A DNA stretch of 49,682 nucleotides from an uncultured Clostridia bacterium (GCA_947166385.1 CAMVEB010000027.1:1-49682), one strand, 5' to 3'; counted from the first letter of the stretch, positions 26,375-35,721 are shown. The notes: a model not told the origin generated them from the sequence alone. A program made the numbers and translations.

Positions 26375-27685
26375 CTACCGGAAGCATCTGTGAATAATAT
26401 CGATCACGATATTCTGCTGCCCCGGGGTCATTTTGTTGTCACTGGGAAGACAGAGGCCCCGGCGGAACAGCTCCGCGCCGACGTCGATGCCCGAACCGGC
26501 AATATAAGCGTTGGAGCGGCCGCGGCCGTTACCTTCCACCGTGATAAACTTATGATTCCGATAGATCGGCTGCATATGCATTGGCTTCCAGATCGGACGG
26601 CCCTCTGCACGGAACGCGGCGATCGCGCCGAGGATCTCTCCGGGGCTGCTCTTGCCTGGCATCGTCTGCCAGAGTTCGTCCTGTTCCCCCCGGACATGGG
26701 GTGCCATAGCTGATTCGTTGATCAGGCAGCAAGACAGCCAGTAATTCGGAACAGACTTTTCAGCGTCGAAAGGATTCATCGTAACCGGTAGATCAGACAG
26801 ACCTTTTTTGTAACGCTCATAAATCGCTTTTTTCTGCTCAATATGCTCACTCAGATAAGGCAATTGCCCGCGAACTACACCTGCTACAATATTGGAGATC
26901 CGGTAATTGTATCCAATCTCTTCATGCTGATACCAGGGAGCGGCCTCCCGGGACTGGGTAGACCATTTCCGGACTTTTTCCGCGTCCTCCTGAGAATCCG
27001 TCAGGAACATCCCGCCGGATGAGCCGGTGATAATCTTGTTGCCATTAAAAGAAATGCAGTTGTAATCACCAAGAGAACCAGTCTCTACCCATTTGCCGTT
27101 CAGTTTGTATTTAGCGCCAAGGGATTCAGCAGCATCTTCAATAATCAAGGCGTTATGTTCATGGGCAATAGCTTTTATCTCTTCCATCTTGCCGGGCGTA
27201 CCATAGAGATGAGCTAGGACAATCATTCTGGTATCCGGATACATTTCGAAGGCCTTTTTCAATGCTTCCGGATCCATGTTCCAGGTATCACGTTCTGTAT
27301 CAATGAAGACGGCTTCACCGTCTTCATAGGCGACCGGATTGATGGAAGCATCAAAGGTCACATCGGAACAAAAGACCCGACGGCCTACCAGTGTCCCTTC
27401 ATTCGGCCGGGCCATGCCGTAAAGCCGTTCTCCGGCAAGCTTGGTTGCCAGATGCAGGGCAGCGGTGCCGGTAGAAAGGCCAACCGCATATTTGACACCG
27501 ATATATTCCGCAATCGCTTTTTCGATCTCATCAATATTCCGCCCAACTGTGGATACCCAGTTCGTTTGGATCGCATCGTCCACCCAACGTTGTTCATCGC
27601 CATGCATGGTAGGAGAAGATAGCCAGACACGGGAATGGAATGGCTCTAATCCTTTAAAACGAGGATCATTTTTGAAATCGTACAT
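26375..27685 (-). CDS. PglE-like UDP-4-amino-sugar aminotransferase
   Basis: A 436-residue DegT-family PLP aminotransferase. Seen: VWLSSPTMHGDEQRWV and TNWVSTVGRNIDEIE near the N-terminus, the cofactor pocket VGLSTGTAALHLA, ALIIEDAAESLGAKY and SFNGNKIITGSSGGM, which contains the PLP lysine. SSP.M.G.E....A...NW.S..G.N...E is typical of PglE-type enzymes that aminate UDP-4-keto-6-deoxy-GlcNAc. The gene is noticeably more GC-rich than the genes downstream. It lies between the truncated dehydratase-like gene and the PglC-like gene. No PglD-type acetyltransferase is seen in this cluster. Confidence 0.88.
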   Translation of the reverse strand: MYDFKNDPRFKGLEPFHSRVWLSSPTMHGDEQRWVDDAIQTNWVSTVGRNIDEIEKAIAEYIGVKYAVGLSTGTAALHLATKLAGERLYGMARPNEGTLVGRRVFCSDVTFDASINPVAYEDGEAVFIDTERDTWNMDPEALKKAFEMYPDTRMIVLAHLYGTPGKMEEIKAIAHEHNALIIEDAAESLGAKYKLNGKWVETGSLGDYNCISFNGNKIITGSSGGMFLTDSQEDAEKVRKWSTQSREAAPWYQHEEIGYNYRISNIVAGVVRGQLPYLSEHIEQKKAIYERYKKGLSDLPVTMNPFDAEKSVPNYWLSCCLINESAMAPHVRGEQDELWQTMPGKSSPGEILGAIAAFRAEGRPIWKPMHMQPIYRNHKFITVEGNGRGRSNAYIAGSGIDVGAELFRRGLCLPSDNKMTPGQQNIVIDIIHRCFR

Positions 27686-27699
27686 AGCTCAATTTCCTG

Positions 27700-28680
27700 T
27701 CAGAAAAAACTGACATCCTCCCCTGTTTGTTCCTTGTGCTGCTGAGCCCAGGCCTCATACCCGACATAGGCCGAAGAAGAAGGTTTGGCCAGTTCAATCC
27801 GGGCTCCTTCTATGGATCTGATTTCATATCGATCCCGAAGACTCGAGAGAGCAGCCTCCCCGGAATCGAAAGCTTGCTCTTTGCCATCAATCATCAAAGT
27901 GACTGAACCTTTCGCCAGTTCCAACAAGCTGGAAACGGGAATCCGACCGCCAAGATTGGAAAGATAGCCGGTATAATCCTGCAGCTCAATTCCAGCTGCT
28001 TCACACTTTTCTTTAATCTCTTTTCTTTTTTCTGCAGTTAAATTCGGATCGGCAATAAACACCGCTCGAACAGAAGAAAGAGAATCCTCAAAGTCTTTCG
28101 TGACATTAATGCCATCCAGTGTTTTGCCAGCGCTTTGCTCATCCACCACAACCGTTGTCCGGAAAGGTGTATCTTCTAGATGCTGAATTGCCTTGCGTGC
28201 TGTTTCCCCGGCCCCAATAATCATGGAGGGCACCGTCGGTACCTTCCGATTTGCCACCTTTCTTTTCTCCACCAGAAGAATCCGATAACCAAAACGGATC
28301 ATGGAAATAAAAAGAAACTGCAGAATCGCACCGATAACATAATAAGTAATGGGCATTCTTCGAACAAACAGAAGAGTTCCAATAACTTGAATCACGGCAG
28401 TCACCAAACTGGCGCCAATGATTCTGTTCATATCGTTGATGCCCGCAAAACGCCACATACCGCCATAGAGTTTAAATATGACAAAAACAATAATAGCAAT
28501 CACTGTATAAAATGGCGTAAAATGCAGCCAATCCGTCAGATAATAACTGACAGTTGGCCGAAATTCGTTATTAACATAGAACCTGAGCAGAAGCGCCAGA
28601 ACATAGGCAGAATTCACAGCAACAATATCAAGAAGAACAATCCATAAATCTTTTGCGATTCCATCCCATAATTTTTTCAT
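27700..28680 (-). CDS. PglF/CapD-like membrane protein lacking the dehydratase domain
   Basis: 326 residues. The first half mirrors the N-terminus of CapD/PglF-type dehydratases: four membrane helices (IVLLDIVAVNSAYVLALLLRF onward), then RMPITYYVIGAILQFLF and the nucleotide-binding-like VPSMIIGAGETARKAIQHLE. The full-length paralogue at 30.6-32.7 kb has the same landmarks (RMPISYYLLGAIFQ; MMLIGAGNAAQSIL) and then a catalytic SDR domain that is absent here. In its place is a short C-terminal region (KGSVTLMIDGKEQAFDSGEA and on) I do not recognise. It probably has a regulatory, scaffolding or membrane-recruiting role, or is a decayed duplicate. The frame is open and has a ribosome binding site, so I call it a gene. 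Confidence 0.82.
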   Translation of the reverse strand: MKKLWDGIAKDLWIVLLDIVAVNSAYVLALLLRFYVNNEFRPTVSYYLTDWLHFTPFYTVIAIIVFVIFKLYGGMWRFAGINDMNRIIGASLVTAVIQVIGTLLFVRRMPITYYVIGAILQFLFISMIRFGYRILLVEKRKVANRKVPTVPSMIIGAGETARKAIQHLEDTPFRTTVVVDEQSAGKTLDGINVTKDFEDSLSSVRAVFIADPNLTAEKRKEIKEKCEAAGIELQDYTGYLSNLGGRIPVSSLLELAKGSVTLMIDGKEQAFDSGEAALSSLRDRYEIRSIEGARIELAKPSSSAYVGYEAWAQQHKEQTGEDVSFF

Positions 28681-28758
28681 AGTTTCTTATTCCCTAGTAT
28701 TATACAAATTTACCCCATTTTCTTAATCCAGGCGAGGGGCATCTCTGTGCCTTTTATT

Positions 28759-29511
28759 TCATGTTTCAATAATAGCATACATCAAATAATTATCAGTAAC
28801 GCAAACAGGTTTATATCCTTTCTTCTTGAATCTTTTTTCCGTCTTTTTACCTTTCGGTACTATCACATAATTTCTTCCATATTCTTTGCCAATTTCCATT
28901 ATTCTCTCAATATTCAAATCTTCCTCTGAAAGCAATTGTTTCCAGATGAGTTCTTCATTAGGTGCATAAATCGAATGAACAGTTTTTATCTTACCATTAT
29001 ACAGCCAAAGGGGAATTAAAATTTCATCAGGTCCGGCAACAAACAAAGAGTCTTCTCCTTTTTTCTGAAATTCTTCTAATTGTTGATTCATTTTAAGTAC
29101 ATCTGATGAAACCATTTGCCTATCCATTGGAGTTTTCCATAAATAACAAAACGGATTAATACTTTCAATCATTGCTGTTCCTATGCAAAATACAACAACG
29201 AACAATAATCTATATGCCAATTTTGGAATTCTATATATAACATCAATTACAGCAATTCCTATCACTGCCATATATGGAATCACCCATAAATTGCGGTAAT
29301 AAGTTGCTCCTTCGTCTAATGATATAAACAAAGAGAAAACGAAATCATTAATCACCAAAAAAAAAGCAAACGCAACAACAAGTAATACCTTTTTATGCAT
29401 ATTACTTATTCTGAATACTAGATAAAGCAATGCTATAAAAAACAGGATCAACCAGATAGGATTTGAAAAATAAACAGAAATCATTTCTGTTGTATGATAT
29501 ATATTATACAT
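28759..29511 (-). CDS. Membrane protein, C-terminal part of an interrupted polytopic protein
   Basis: 250 residues with four to five hydrophobic segments followed by a soluble C-terminal domain of about 130 residues (SLFVAGPDEILIPLWLYNGK; YGRNYVIVPKGKKTEKRF). It starts at an ATG at 29511, in the same frame as the preceding gene and only three codons past that gene's TGA. Read through, the two would form one 602-residue membrane protein resembling a large uncharacterised family (I suspect DUF6077) of Clostridial surface-polysaccharide loci. GAGG overlapping the TGA could support independent translation. A function in glycan assembly is inferred from location only. AT-rich. Confidence 0.65.
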   Translation of the reverse strand: MYNIYHTTEMISVYFSNPIWLILFFIALLYLVFRISNMHKKVLLVVAFAFFLVINDFVFSLFISLDEGATYYRNLWVIPYMAVIGIAVIDVIYRIPKLAYRLLFVVVFCIGTAMIESINPFCYLWKTPMDRQMVSSDVLKMNQQLEEFQKKGEDSLFVAGPDEILIPLWLYNGKIKTVHSIYAPNEELIWKQLLSEEDLNIERIMEIGKEYGRNYVIVPKGKKTEKRFKKKGYKPVCVTDNYLMYAIIET

Positions 29512-29520
29512 GCAATCGCC

Positions 29521-30567
29521 TCAAAATCTAATAATCCCTTTTCCTCGCAATAAAATCAGCAAATATATTATATTAGGAATAATGCACAGAATTCCTAGTA
29601 TTATTGTTTGAATAAAACGCTTGAAATGATCATTAACAAGAATAGCAATTGTTCCCAAAAGTACCAAAAAGGGATATCCTGATAAAGATGACATCGAAAC
29701 TGCGACTGCTGAAAAACCTATCAATATTTGTTCTATCCACAGCGATTTTCGCTGTTTGCTCTTTTGAAGCATCTGAAGGAAAACAGAAAAAGCTAAAGGA
29801 AATAGAACAAATTGGCAAAATGCTTTTGCTTCATTTGATCGACGAAAAAAGAAGTGCGCCTGATAATCAGAATTCCAAAACATAAATAACATCAAAACAA
29901 GAACGCTTAACCATAATCCTTTTAATGAAATCTTTTGTTCTGCTTCACTAAAAGCTATTTTGCCTATTCTATACATCGATAATGCTGTTAGAAGTACAAG
30001 TAAAATCCTCATTGTAAACAAATTGCAAAAGTACGGTCGAATGTTGATTATTAAAGACGGAACTGTCATGAATCCAAACAAAGAAGTTAAGCCATGATGT
30101 ATTGCAGGGTTGTCCCAACTTATCCAAATTCTATCTTCATATCGCATTTCATTCATCGCAGAAATATATGTATTTGTATCTTGTCCATACGCTGCAGGTG
30201 GATGCAATGAAATGAATGAACAGATAAAGATGATAACCGCAGAAACCAAAGTAATCGATATTAATTCTGTTTTACTTGCTTTTTCAATAGTAACTTCATG
30301 ATTTTTGCACAACCGTATTAGCAGCAATATTGTTACAATTCCAGTTACTGCAAACCAACACCAAGATAAGTTTCTATATGATCCTCTACATAAAAAAACA
30401 GGTAAATATGGTATTTGATAACTAAGTAATACGATCAAAAAGCCAAAAAGAATACTGCTGCTCATATCTGCATTAGCACAAATTATAGAAAGAAAAGACT
30501 TCCCCCAAATATAGAACATCGCAAGAAAGATAATAGCTACTCCCCAACATATCAGATATGCTTTCAT
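29521..30567 (-). CDS. Polytopic membrane protein, N-terminal part of an interrupted gene
   Basis: 348 residues with eight or more hydrophobic segments and a conserved-looking extracellular motif region (HPPAAYGQDTNTYISAMNEM; IHHGLTSLFGFM). This resembles multi-spanning GT-C-like or DUF6077-type proteins. It ends at a TGA after LLRGKGIIRF, in the middle of what looks like a loop between helices. The downstream frame resumes immediately with more helices. It is therefore probably the first part of a single gene ended by a nonsense codon, though a natural two-gene split cannot be excluded. It lies between the PglF-like dehydratase and the truncated dehydratase-like gene. The ribosome binding site is a distant GGGGGAAG. 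Confidence 0.65.
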   Translation of the reverse strand: MKAYLICWGVAIIFLAMFYIWGKSFLSIICANADMSSSILFGFLIVLLSYQIPYLPVFLCRGSYRNLSWCWFAVTGIVTILLLIRLCKNHEVTIEKASKTELISITLVSAVIIFICSFISLHPPAAYGQDTNTYISAMNEMRYEDRIWISWDNPAIHHGLTSLFGFMTVPSLIINIRPYFCNLFTMRILLVLLTALSMYRIGKIAFSEAEQKISLKGLWLSVLVLMLFMFWNSDYQAHFFFRRSNEAKAFCQFVLFPLAFSVFLQMLQKSKQRKSLWIEQILIGFSAVAVSMSSLSGYPFLVLLGTIAILVNDHFKRFIQTIILGILCIIPNIIYLLILLRGKGIIRF

Positions 30568-30599
30568 GTTGAACTAACATCTTCCCCCTTCCTGTATTA

Positions 30600-32654
30600 T
30601 TAGGAACAATGTGCCAATGCCTGATACTTTTCATCCTTCATTCCGATTTTTTCCGGTTTGTAGGTGGACACCATGTTTTCTACCAAAATCCGAATCTCTT
30701 CCTCCTTGTTGGCGTATGCTGTTTCCATCAGTTCATCTACTTTTCTGAAGAATTTGTCTTCATCGAAACTGATAGGATTGCCAATATGGATCAGATCATT
30801 ATCCGTTTTCTGGAGGCCTTCCTCAGCCATCAGCTTTTCTTCATACAGCTTTTCACCTGGCCTCAAACCGGTATATTCAATCTGAATATCAACGCCCGGC
30901 TTGAATCCGGAGAGTCGGATTAAATTCCTGGCCAGGTCATCAATCTTTACGGGAGACCCCATATCCAGGACAAAGATTTCTCCGCCTTTTGCGTACGTTC
31001 CCGCCAACATGACCAGGGATACAGCTTCCGGAATCGTCATAAAATATCGAATGATATCCGGGTGTGTTACGGTAACAGGACCGCCTTTTTCAATTTGCTT
31101 TTTGAAAATCGGAATCACTGAACCATTACTGCCAAGAACATTACCGAACCGGACCGCCACAAACTCTGTCCTTGCATGATCAAAGATTTTACCGGTGCCA
31201 TCTTTATCTGCGTTTTCCACACCTTCATGGGTAAAGAACTGAGGAATCTCTTTGGCCTTGCCTTCTTTGATCTTCTTGTCAAAGGACTGGATGATCATCT
31301 CACACAGACGCTTAGAAGCTCCCATGATATTCGTCGGATTGACAGCTTTGTCCGTACTGATCAGGACAAAACGTTCGCAGCCGTGAACCATCGCCGCGTA
31401 TGCTGTCTTATAAGTTCCGATGGCATTATTTTTGATTGCTTCACAAGGACTGTCTTCCATGAGGGGAACGTGCTTATGGGCAGCGGCATGATACACGATC
31501 TGCGGCCGATAAGTTTTGAAGACCTTAAACATCCGACGGCTGTCGCGCACAGAACCGATCAGTGTCTCCAGCTTCAGTTCCGGAAACTTTTCCTTCAGCT
31601 CCAGCTGGATGCTGTAAGCATTGTTCTCGTAGATATCAAAGATAATCAGCTGCTTTGGCTTATGCGCTGCAATCTGTCGGCATAGTTCTGATCCGATGGA
31701 TCCGCCGCCGCCGGTGACCAGAACAACCTTGCCGGTGATGAATTCGAAAACTTCCTTCATATCCGCTTTGATCGGCGGACGGCCGAGAAGATCTTCAATA
31801 GAGACATCCTTCATATCATTGACCGTGACTTCGCCATTTACCAGCTGGTATAATCCTGGAAGTTGCTTTAACTTACAACTGGTTTCACTGCAGATATTCA
31901 GGATGTCTCTTCTTGTCTGAAGCGATGCGCTGGGAATAGCCAGCAGGATTTCATCCACTTTGTATTCCTGTGCTGCCTTCAGAATTTCTTCCCGCCCACC
32001 CACAATCGGGATCCCATCCATATAGCGATGCCATTTATTCGGATTATCATCGATAATACATACGATTTTGTCGCTGCTGACCTCCCGTGCCCGGGACATT
32101 TCCTTCAGAATCGATTGGGCAGCGTTGCCCGCACCGATTAACATCATGCGTTTTGTTTTGTTCTGTTGGTTTTCACTTCTTCGTTTCAGAATCTGAATAA
32201 AGCGGAAGGAAAAACGAATCCCCAGAAGCAGGACAACCTGAAATATTGCCCCTAATAGATAGTAGGAAATTGGCATCCGCAGGATCAAAATGCTGATCAG
32301 GATTGTATGAAAGAACGAGGAAACAAAAGAACCCAGGACAGTCCGGACAAACTCATTGAAACTGGCAAACCGCCACATGCTGTTGTACATGCGGAAAAAC
32401 AAGAAAATGATAACACTGACCGCGGCACAGGGAAGGATAAACTGATTATAGCCCTGAATAAACTGGGACTGGATCGCGTTGTATGATCCGTCAAAACGTA
32501 ACCAGAGTGCCAGAAAATAGGCGGCACAGACGGCAATAAAATCGTAGACCATCAAAAGCGCAGAAATCATCTGCCAATGCTCAATCTGCCATTTACCGAT
32601 TCTGATGGTTTTTTTTCGTTTGAAGGCTTTCTGGTTCTCAGTTCCTTGGCTCAA
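30600..32654 (-). CDS. PglF/CapD-type UDP-GlcNAc 4,6-dehydratase
   Basis: 684 residues: four N-terminal membrane helices, a Rossmann-like domain (RMMLIGAGNAAQSILKEM) and a C-terminal extended SDR domain. The SDR domain carries VLVTGGGGSIGSELCRQIA, IVYHAAAHKHVPLMEDSP, RFVLISTDKAVNPTNIMGAS and FVAVRFGNVLGSNGSVIPI. The STDKAVNPTNxMGxSKR signature defines this family, in which Met/Lys replace the usual Tyr/Lys pair. It makes UDP-2-acetamido-4-keto-2,6-dideoxyhexose, feeding the PglE-like aminotransferase and possibly the CapF branch. The start is TTG at 32654, supported by GGGAGG 9 nt upstream. No in-frame ATG of similar quality is nearby. Confidence 0.93.
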   Translation of the reverse strand: MSQGTENQKAFKRKKTIRIGKWQIEHWQMISALLMVYDFIAVCAAYFLALWLRFDGSYNAIQSQFIQGYNQFILPCAAVSVIIFLFFRMYNSMWRFASFNEFVRTVLGSFVSSFFHTILISILILRMPISYYLLGAIFQVVLLLGIRFSFRFIQILKRRSENQQNKTKRMMLIGAGNAAQSILKEMSRAREVSSDKIVCIIDDNPNKWHRYMDGIPIVGGREEILKAAQEYKVDEILLAIPSASLQTRRDILNICSETSCKLKQLPGLYQLVNGEVTVNDMKDVSIEDLLGRPPIKADMKEVFEFITGKVVLVTGGGGSIGSELCRQIAAHKPKQLIIFDIYENNAYSIQLELKEKFPELKLETLIGSVRDSRRMFKVFKTYRPQIVYHAAAHKHVPLMEDSPCEAIKNNAIGTYKTAYAAMVHGCERFVLISTDKAVNPTNIMGASKRLCEMIIQSFDKKIKEGKAKEIPQFFTHEGVENADKDGTGKIFDHARTEFVAVRFGNVLGSNGSVIPIFKKQIEKGGPVTVTHPDIIRYFMTIPEAVSLVMLAGTYAKGGEIFVLDMGSPVKIDDLARNLIRLSGFKPGVDIQIEYTGLRPGEKLYEEKLMAEEGLQKTDNDLIHIGNPISFDEDKFFRKVDELMETAYANKEEEIRILVENMVSTYKPEKIGMKDEKYQALAHCS

Positions 32655-32731
32655 GGAGCTTTCCCTCCCAGGTCAAATTTGTTGTCGGAGAAATTCGCGT
32701 GAAAACAGTTTCAAAATTGCTCAAAAAGATC

Positions 32732-34147
32732 TCAGGCAATTGCTTTCTTTTCTTCCCGACGGCGGCTGACAATCAGTACGACAAGACATCCCATGAGTCC
32801 CACAGCACAGAGAGGACCTGCAGTTCTAAGGACCCGTTTGAGAAAGGTACCAGATAGAATCTTGGGAGCAAAGCGTTTTGCCTGGGTAACAGCTACAGTT
32901 GTCTCATTGATTTGCTCTTCGGAATAAGCCTTCAGGAATGCGGAAAAATCGGTTGTTACAGCATCGCGTTTTGTGATAAGAGCAGTAATTCCTTTCTCAA
33001 CGGTCTGATATTGCTGTTCTGTGTTCTTTTCGCTGCTGAGTTCGGATGCGACAAAGCTTTCCGGCTCTTCCCCGGCTGGTGTCATCGCCTGTTTTGTCAC
33101 GGTTTCGCGCGCGTCTGAGAGTTTCATCTGAGTCTCTGTCAGGCTCTTCTTGAGTTCGGCAATTTCCTCCGTGATTTCTGTCTGGCGGGTAACAAGCGCG
33201 TCATAGGTTGTGGAGGAATTGCTGTCCACTTTCTGCAGTTCTTCTGTGGTGGACACATAGATGATGTCGTCCTTGTTGTATTTTTGAAGCAGGTCTTCCA
33301 CGGAAGCTGCTTCTGTCTCCTTCTCCTTGATCTGAATTTGGAGAAGACTGATCTGATTTTCATAATGGGCAATCAGACGTTCCGGATCCCTGGACAGGGC
33401 ATTGATTGTCACGATACCGCTGAGACGGTCCAGATCCCCGGTAAGAAGGGCATCATAACGAACAACCAGATCATTAAAGCCCTTTCGATCCAGAAGGAAA
33501 CTCGGATGGGCATCCGCCATTTCTTCCGCAAAACGTTTTTTCTGGTCGATCGACTGCTGAAGCAGAGCCAGCTGCTGGGAATAATCATAAAGGGAAAGCT
33601 CCTCCGCCGTGCTGTCCGCAGCCAGCACAACGGAATACGTTTCTTTAAAGAAAGCGCGGAATTCCGACATGATGTTTTCCAGAAGGCCGGTCAGTTGATC
33701 CGGGGAAATGGATTCATCAAAATCATTGTACAGGGTAACGCTATACAGCGTCGCGTGATAATCCACGGCAGTGACTTCACCGGTGCTGTTTTCGTCCAGC
33801 AGAGATACATAGCGGGTCATCTGTTCAACAATATCCTTCGGATAAACCCCGGTCACCACAAGGTTCGCCCGAATCTGACCCGTCGTATACCGGTCTGCAA
33901 GACCCGCGGACTGCAATGCGTTGGACAGAACTTCTTCCCGGGTAAACCCGGAAAGGTCAAACCTGTTCCCGTCCGGCGCAATGCCTTCCGCCGCGCCGTT
34001 AAAGGAAAACTCGATCGAGGCGGAAGCGCCGGTTCGGCCGGGATTGGCGCGGAACTGAATAAACGCCACCACCAGGCCCGCCACGCCGCAGGCAGCCAGC
34101 ACAATCAGAGTCATCCTGAGCCAGTGTGTTTTCTTCCCGTTTTTCAT
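32732..34147 (-). CDS. Wzz-like chain-length / polysaccharide export membrane protein (second copy)
   Basis: A 471-residue protein with an N-terminal membrane helix (LRMTLIVLAACGVAGLVVAFI) and a C-terminal one (TAGPLCAVGLMGCLVVLIVS). Between them lies a long extracytoplasmic region rich in predicted coiled coil (QISLLQIQIKEKETEAASVE; TEITEEIAELKKSLTETQMK). This is the topology of Wzz/polysaccharide co-polymerases, although the classical Pro-rich motif before the second helix is weak. It overlaps its upstream paralogue by 4 bp and has AAAGGAGG before the ATG. It probably acts with that protein to set chain length. No attached kinase domain is present. Confidence 0.75.
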   Translation of the reverse strand: MKNGKKTHWLRMTLIVLAACGVAGLVVAFIQFRANPGRTGASASIEFSFNGAAEGIAPDGNRFDLSGFTREEVLSNALQSAGLADRYTTGQIRANLVVTGVYPKDIVEQMTRYVSLLDENSTGEVTAVDYHATLYSVTLYNDFDESISPDQLTGLLENIMSEFRAFFKETYSVVLAADSTAEELSLYDYSQQLALLQQSIDQKKRFAEEMADAHPSFLLDRKGFNDLVVRYDALLTGDLDRLSGIVTINALSRDPERLIAHYENQISLLQIQIKEKETEAASVEDLLQKYNKDDIIYVSTTEELQKVDSNSSTTYDALVTRQTEITEEIAELKKSLTETQMKLSDARETVTKQAMTPAGEEPESFVASELSSEKNTEQQYQTVEKGITALITKRDAVTTDFSAFLKAYSEEQINETTVAVTQAKRFAPKILSGTFLKRVLRTAGPLCAVGLMGCLVVLIVSRRREEKKAIA

Positions 34148-35721
34148 GCCTGCGTCGCCTCCTTTCCCGCTTCTTCAACTTTTCTGTTCCGGCGGAATTC
34201 AGGCGCCAGCGCTGCCAGGAACCACAGACCGCAGGCGATAACCGCTCCGGCAACAGCTCCGATGATCATGTTTCTCATGGACGCTTTCAGGAAATTCGGT
34301 AATTCTCCCTGCGGAGCGCTGTGCTCGGAATATGTCGTATACAGGGGACTTTCAAAAAGCTCTTCCATATGAGCTTTGATCCCTTCATACAGGTCCCTGG
34401 AAGCGGCAAGAACATTGTTTAGTTCCGCTTCCGCCTCTGCGGAATCATGGCTGACTTCGACGGTTTTAAGCCGGTCAATCTTGCTCTGCAGTTCCGCGAT
34501 CTGAATCCGCAGTTTAGCCGCTTCTTCATAGGCCTCCTGTTGCTGCAAAACAAGCTCGTTATAATAATCCGTGGTTACCTTGGAAGAGCGGGCTGTATCG
34601 CTCTCCTGCATGCTGACATAGATGCTGTCGTTCTTATAGCTCTTCAGCTGTTTATCTGTCGCTGTGATCGTTTCATTCGCCTTGGCCAGATCGCTCTGCA
34701 GCGAGCGCAGACGATACTGGAAAGTTAACAGAACCGCATCCCGGTCCCGCATGATACCTTGAGAAATAATGTAGGCATCCAGAGAATCCGCTGCTGTTTC
34801 CTTCAGGGTTTTTACGGAATCCGTCCAGTCATCAAGATTCAGTCCTGTACGGGAGGAACGATAGCTTTTCACGGAATCCTGGCGGTTTTCGCAGTATTCC
34901 TGCAGATGGAGAAGTGCTGTCTGCAGCATTTCCACCGATTCGGGCAGATCCAGTGCCTGAATATCAATGACGGAAATTTCATCCTCGGGGAGTTTCAGAT
35001 CCGCCCAGCTGTTGACCAGGGAATCATTATAAGCATCCAGGATCCGGTTCAATACCAGCGTAAGCTCTTCTCCCGTCAGTTCCATTCTGGTGCCGGAATC
35101 AGAATCCCCAAAGCCGTTGGTCAGAGAAACGATAAACCGGTTCTGATACTCAATTTTGGCTTCCTCTAGGCGGGTATACGCTTCCGCGCTGTTGGCGCCT
35201 ACCAGACCGGCCAGGACTTCCTTCGTCCGGCTGCTTTCATCGGTCATGACCCGGGTCATTCTGATATTGCTCCGGAGATTTTCCAGGGAAACCGGAGCAG
35301 AAAGCTCCAGACCGCCTACCGCTTTCTGTAAAACGGAGGCAGAGGTGAGCGTGTTCAGATCCAGCGGTTCCCCTTTGGGATCCACGAGCGTTGAAACCAG
35401 TTCCTCGGTCTCCTGCGCTTTCGTGAAATCGGAATGCTTCCCGTCCTTTTCATCGGTAGATACGTTATAACGCAGGGTGACAACAGATGAAACCGTCAGC
35501 ATCGGCCGGGTAAACTGATACAGCAGCAGCGGAGCGCAGATCCCCACCAGCATACACAGCACCAATACCCAGGCATAGATCCGGGACTTCACCTTCATGT
35601 TGTAGAATACACGGCCCAGATTGATGGCGACTTCTTCTGTTTCCGGACGCTTGACGATCAGATTGATCTGTTGTGCATCCTTGTCAATGGTCATGCTCTT
35701 CCCTTCCGGCTTCTCGCTCAA
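34144..35721 (-). CDS. Wzz-like chain-length / polysaccharide export membrane protein (first copy)
   Basis: A 525-residue protein with a cytoplasmic N-terminus, a first membrane helix (IYAWVLVLCMLVGICAPLLLY) and a second near the C-terminus (MIIGAVAGAVIACGLWFLAAL). The large outer region between them has coiled coil (LRIQIAELQSKIDRLKTVEV). It resembles the next gene in layout and in the YxALVxxQxE/YNELVLQQQEA region, so the pair looks like an old tandem duplication. It is the first gene of the polysaccharide operon. The start is TTG at 35721 with AAGGAGG upstream; an ATG nine codons later is possible. No BY-kinase or phosphatase partner was found in the window. Confidence 0.77.
   Translation of the reverse strand: MSEKPEGKSMTIDKDAQQINLIVKRPETEEVAINLGRVFYNMKVKSRIYAWVLVLCMLVGICAPLLLYQFTRPMLTVSSVVTLRYNVSTDEKDGKHSDFTKAQETEELVSTLVDPKGEPLDLNTLTSASVLQKAVGGLELSAPVSLENLRSNIRMTRVMTDESSRTKEVLAGLVGANSAEAYTRLEEAKIEYQNRFIVSLTNGFGDSDSGTRMELTGEELTLVLNRILDAYNDSLVNSWADLKLPEDEISVIDIQALDLPESVEMLQTALLHLQEYCENRQDSVKSYRSSRTGLNLDDWTDSVKTLKETAADSLDAYIISQGIMRDRDAVLLTFQYRLRSLQSDLAKANETITATDKQLKSYKNDSIYVSMQESDTARSSKVTTDYYNELVLQQQEAYEEAAKLRIQIAELQSKIDRLKTVEVSHDSAEAEAELNNVLAASRDLYEGIKAHMEELFESPLYTTYSEHSAPQGELPNFLKASMRNMIIGAVAGAVIACGLWFLAALAPEFRRNRKVEEAGKEATQA

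Noticed and set aside
29299..29388. Poly-A/T runs in the AT-rich block as possible CRISPR or phage attachment repeats
   Set aside because: No regularly spaced identical units or spacers are present; the runs are ordinary codon use in AT-rich membrane-protein genes.
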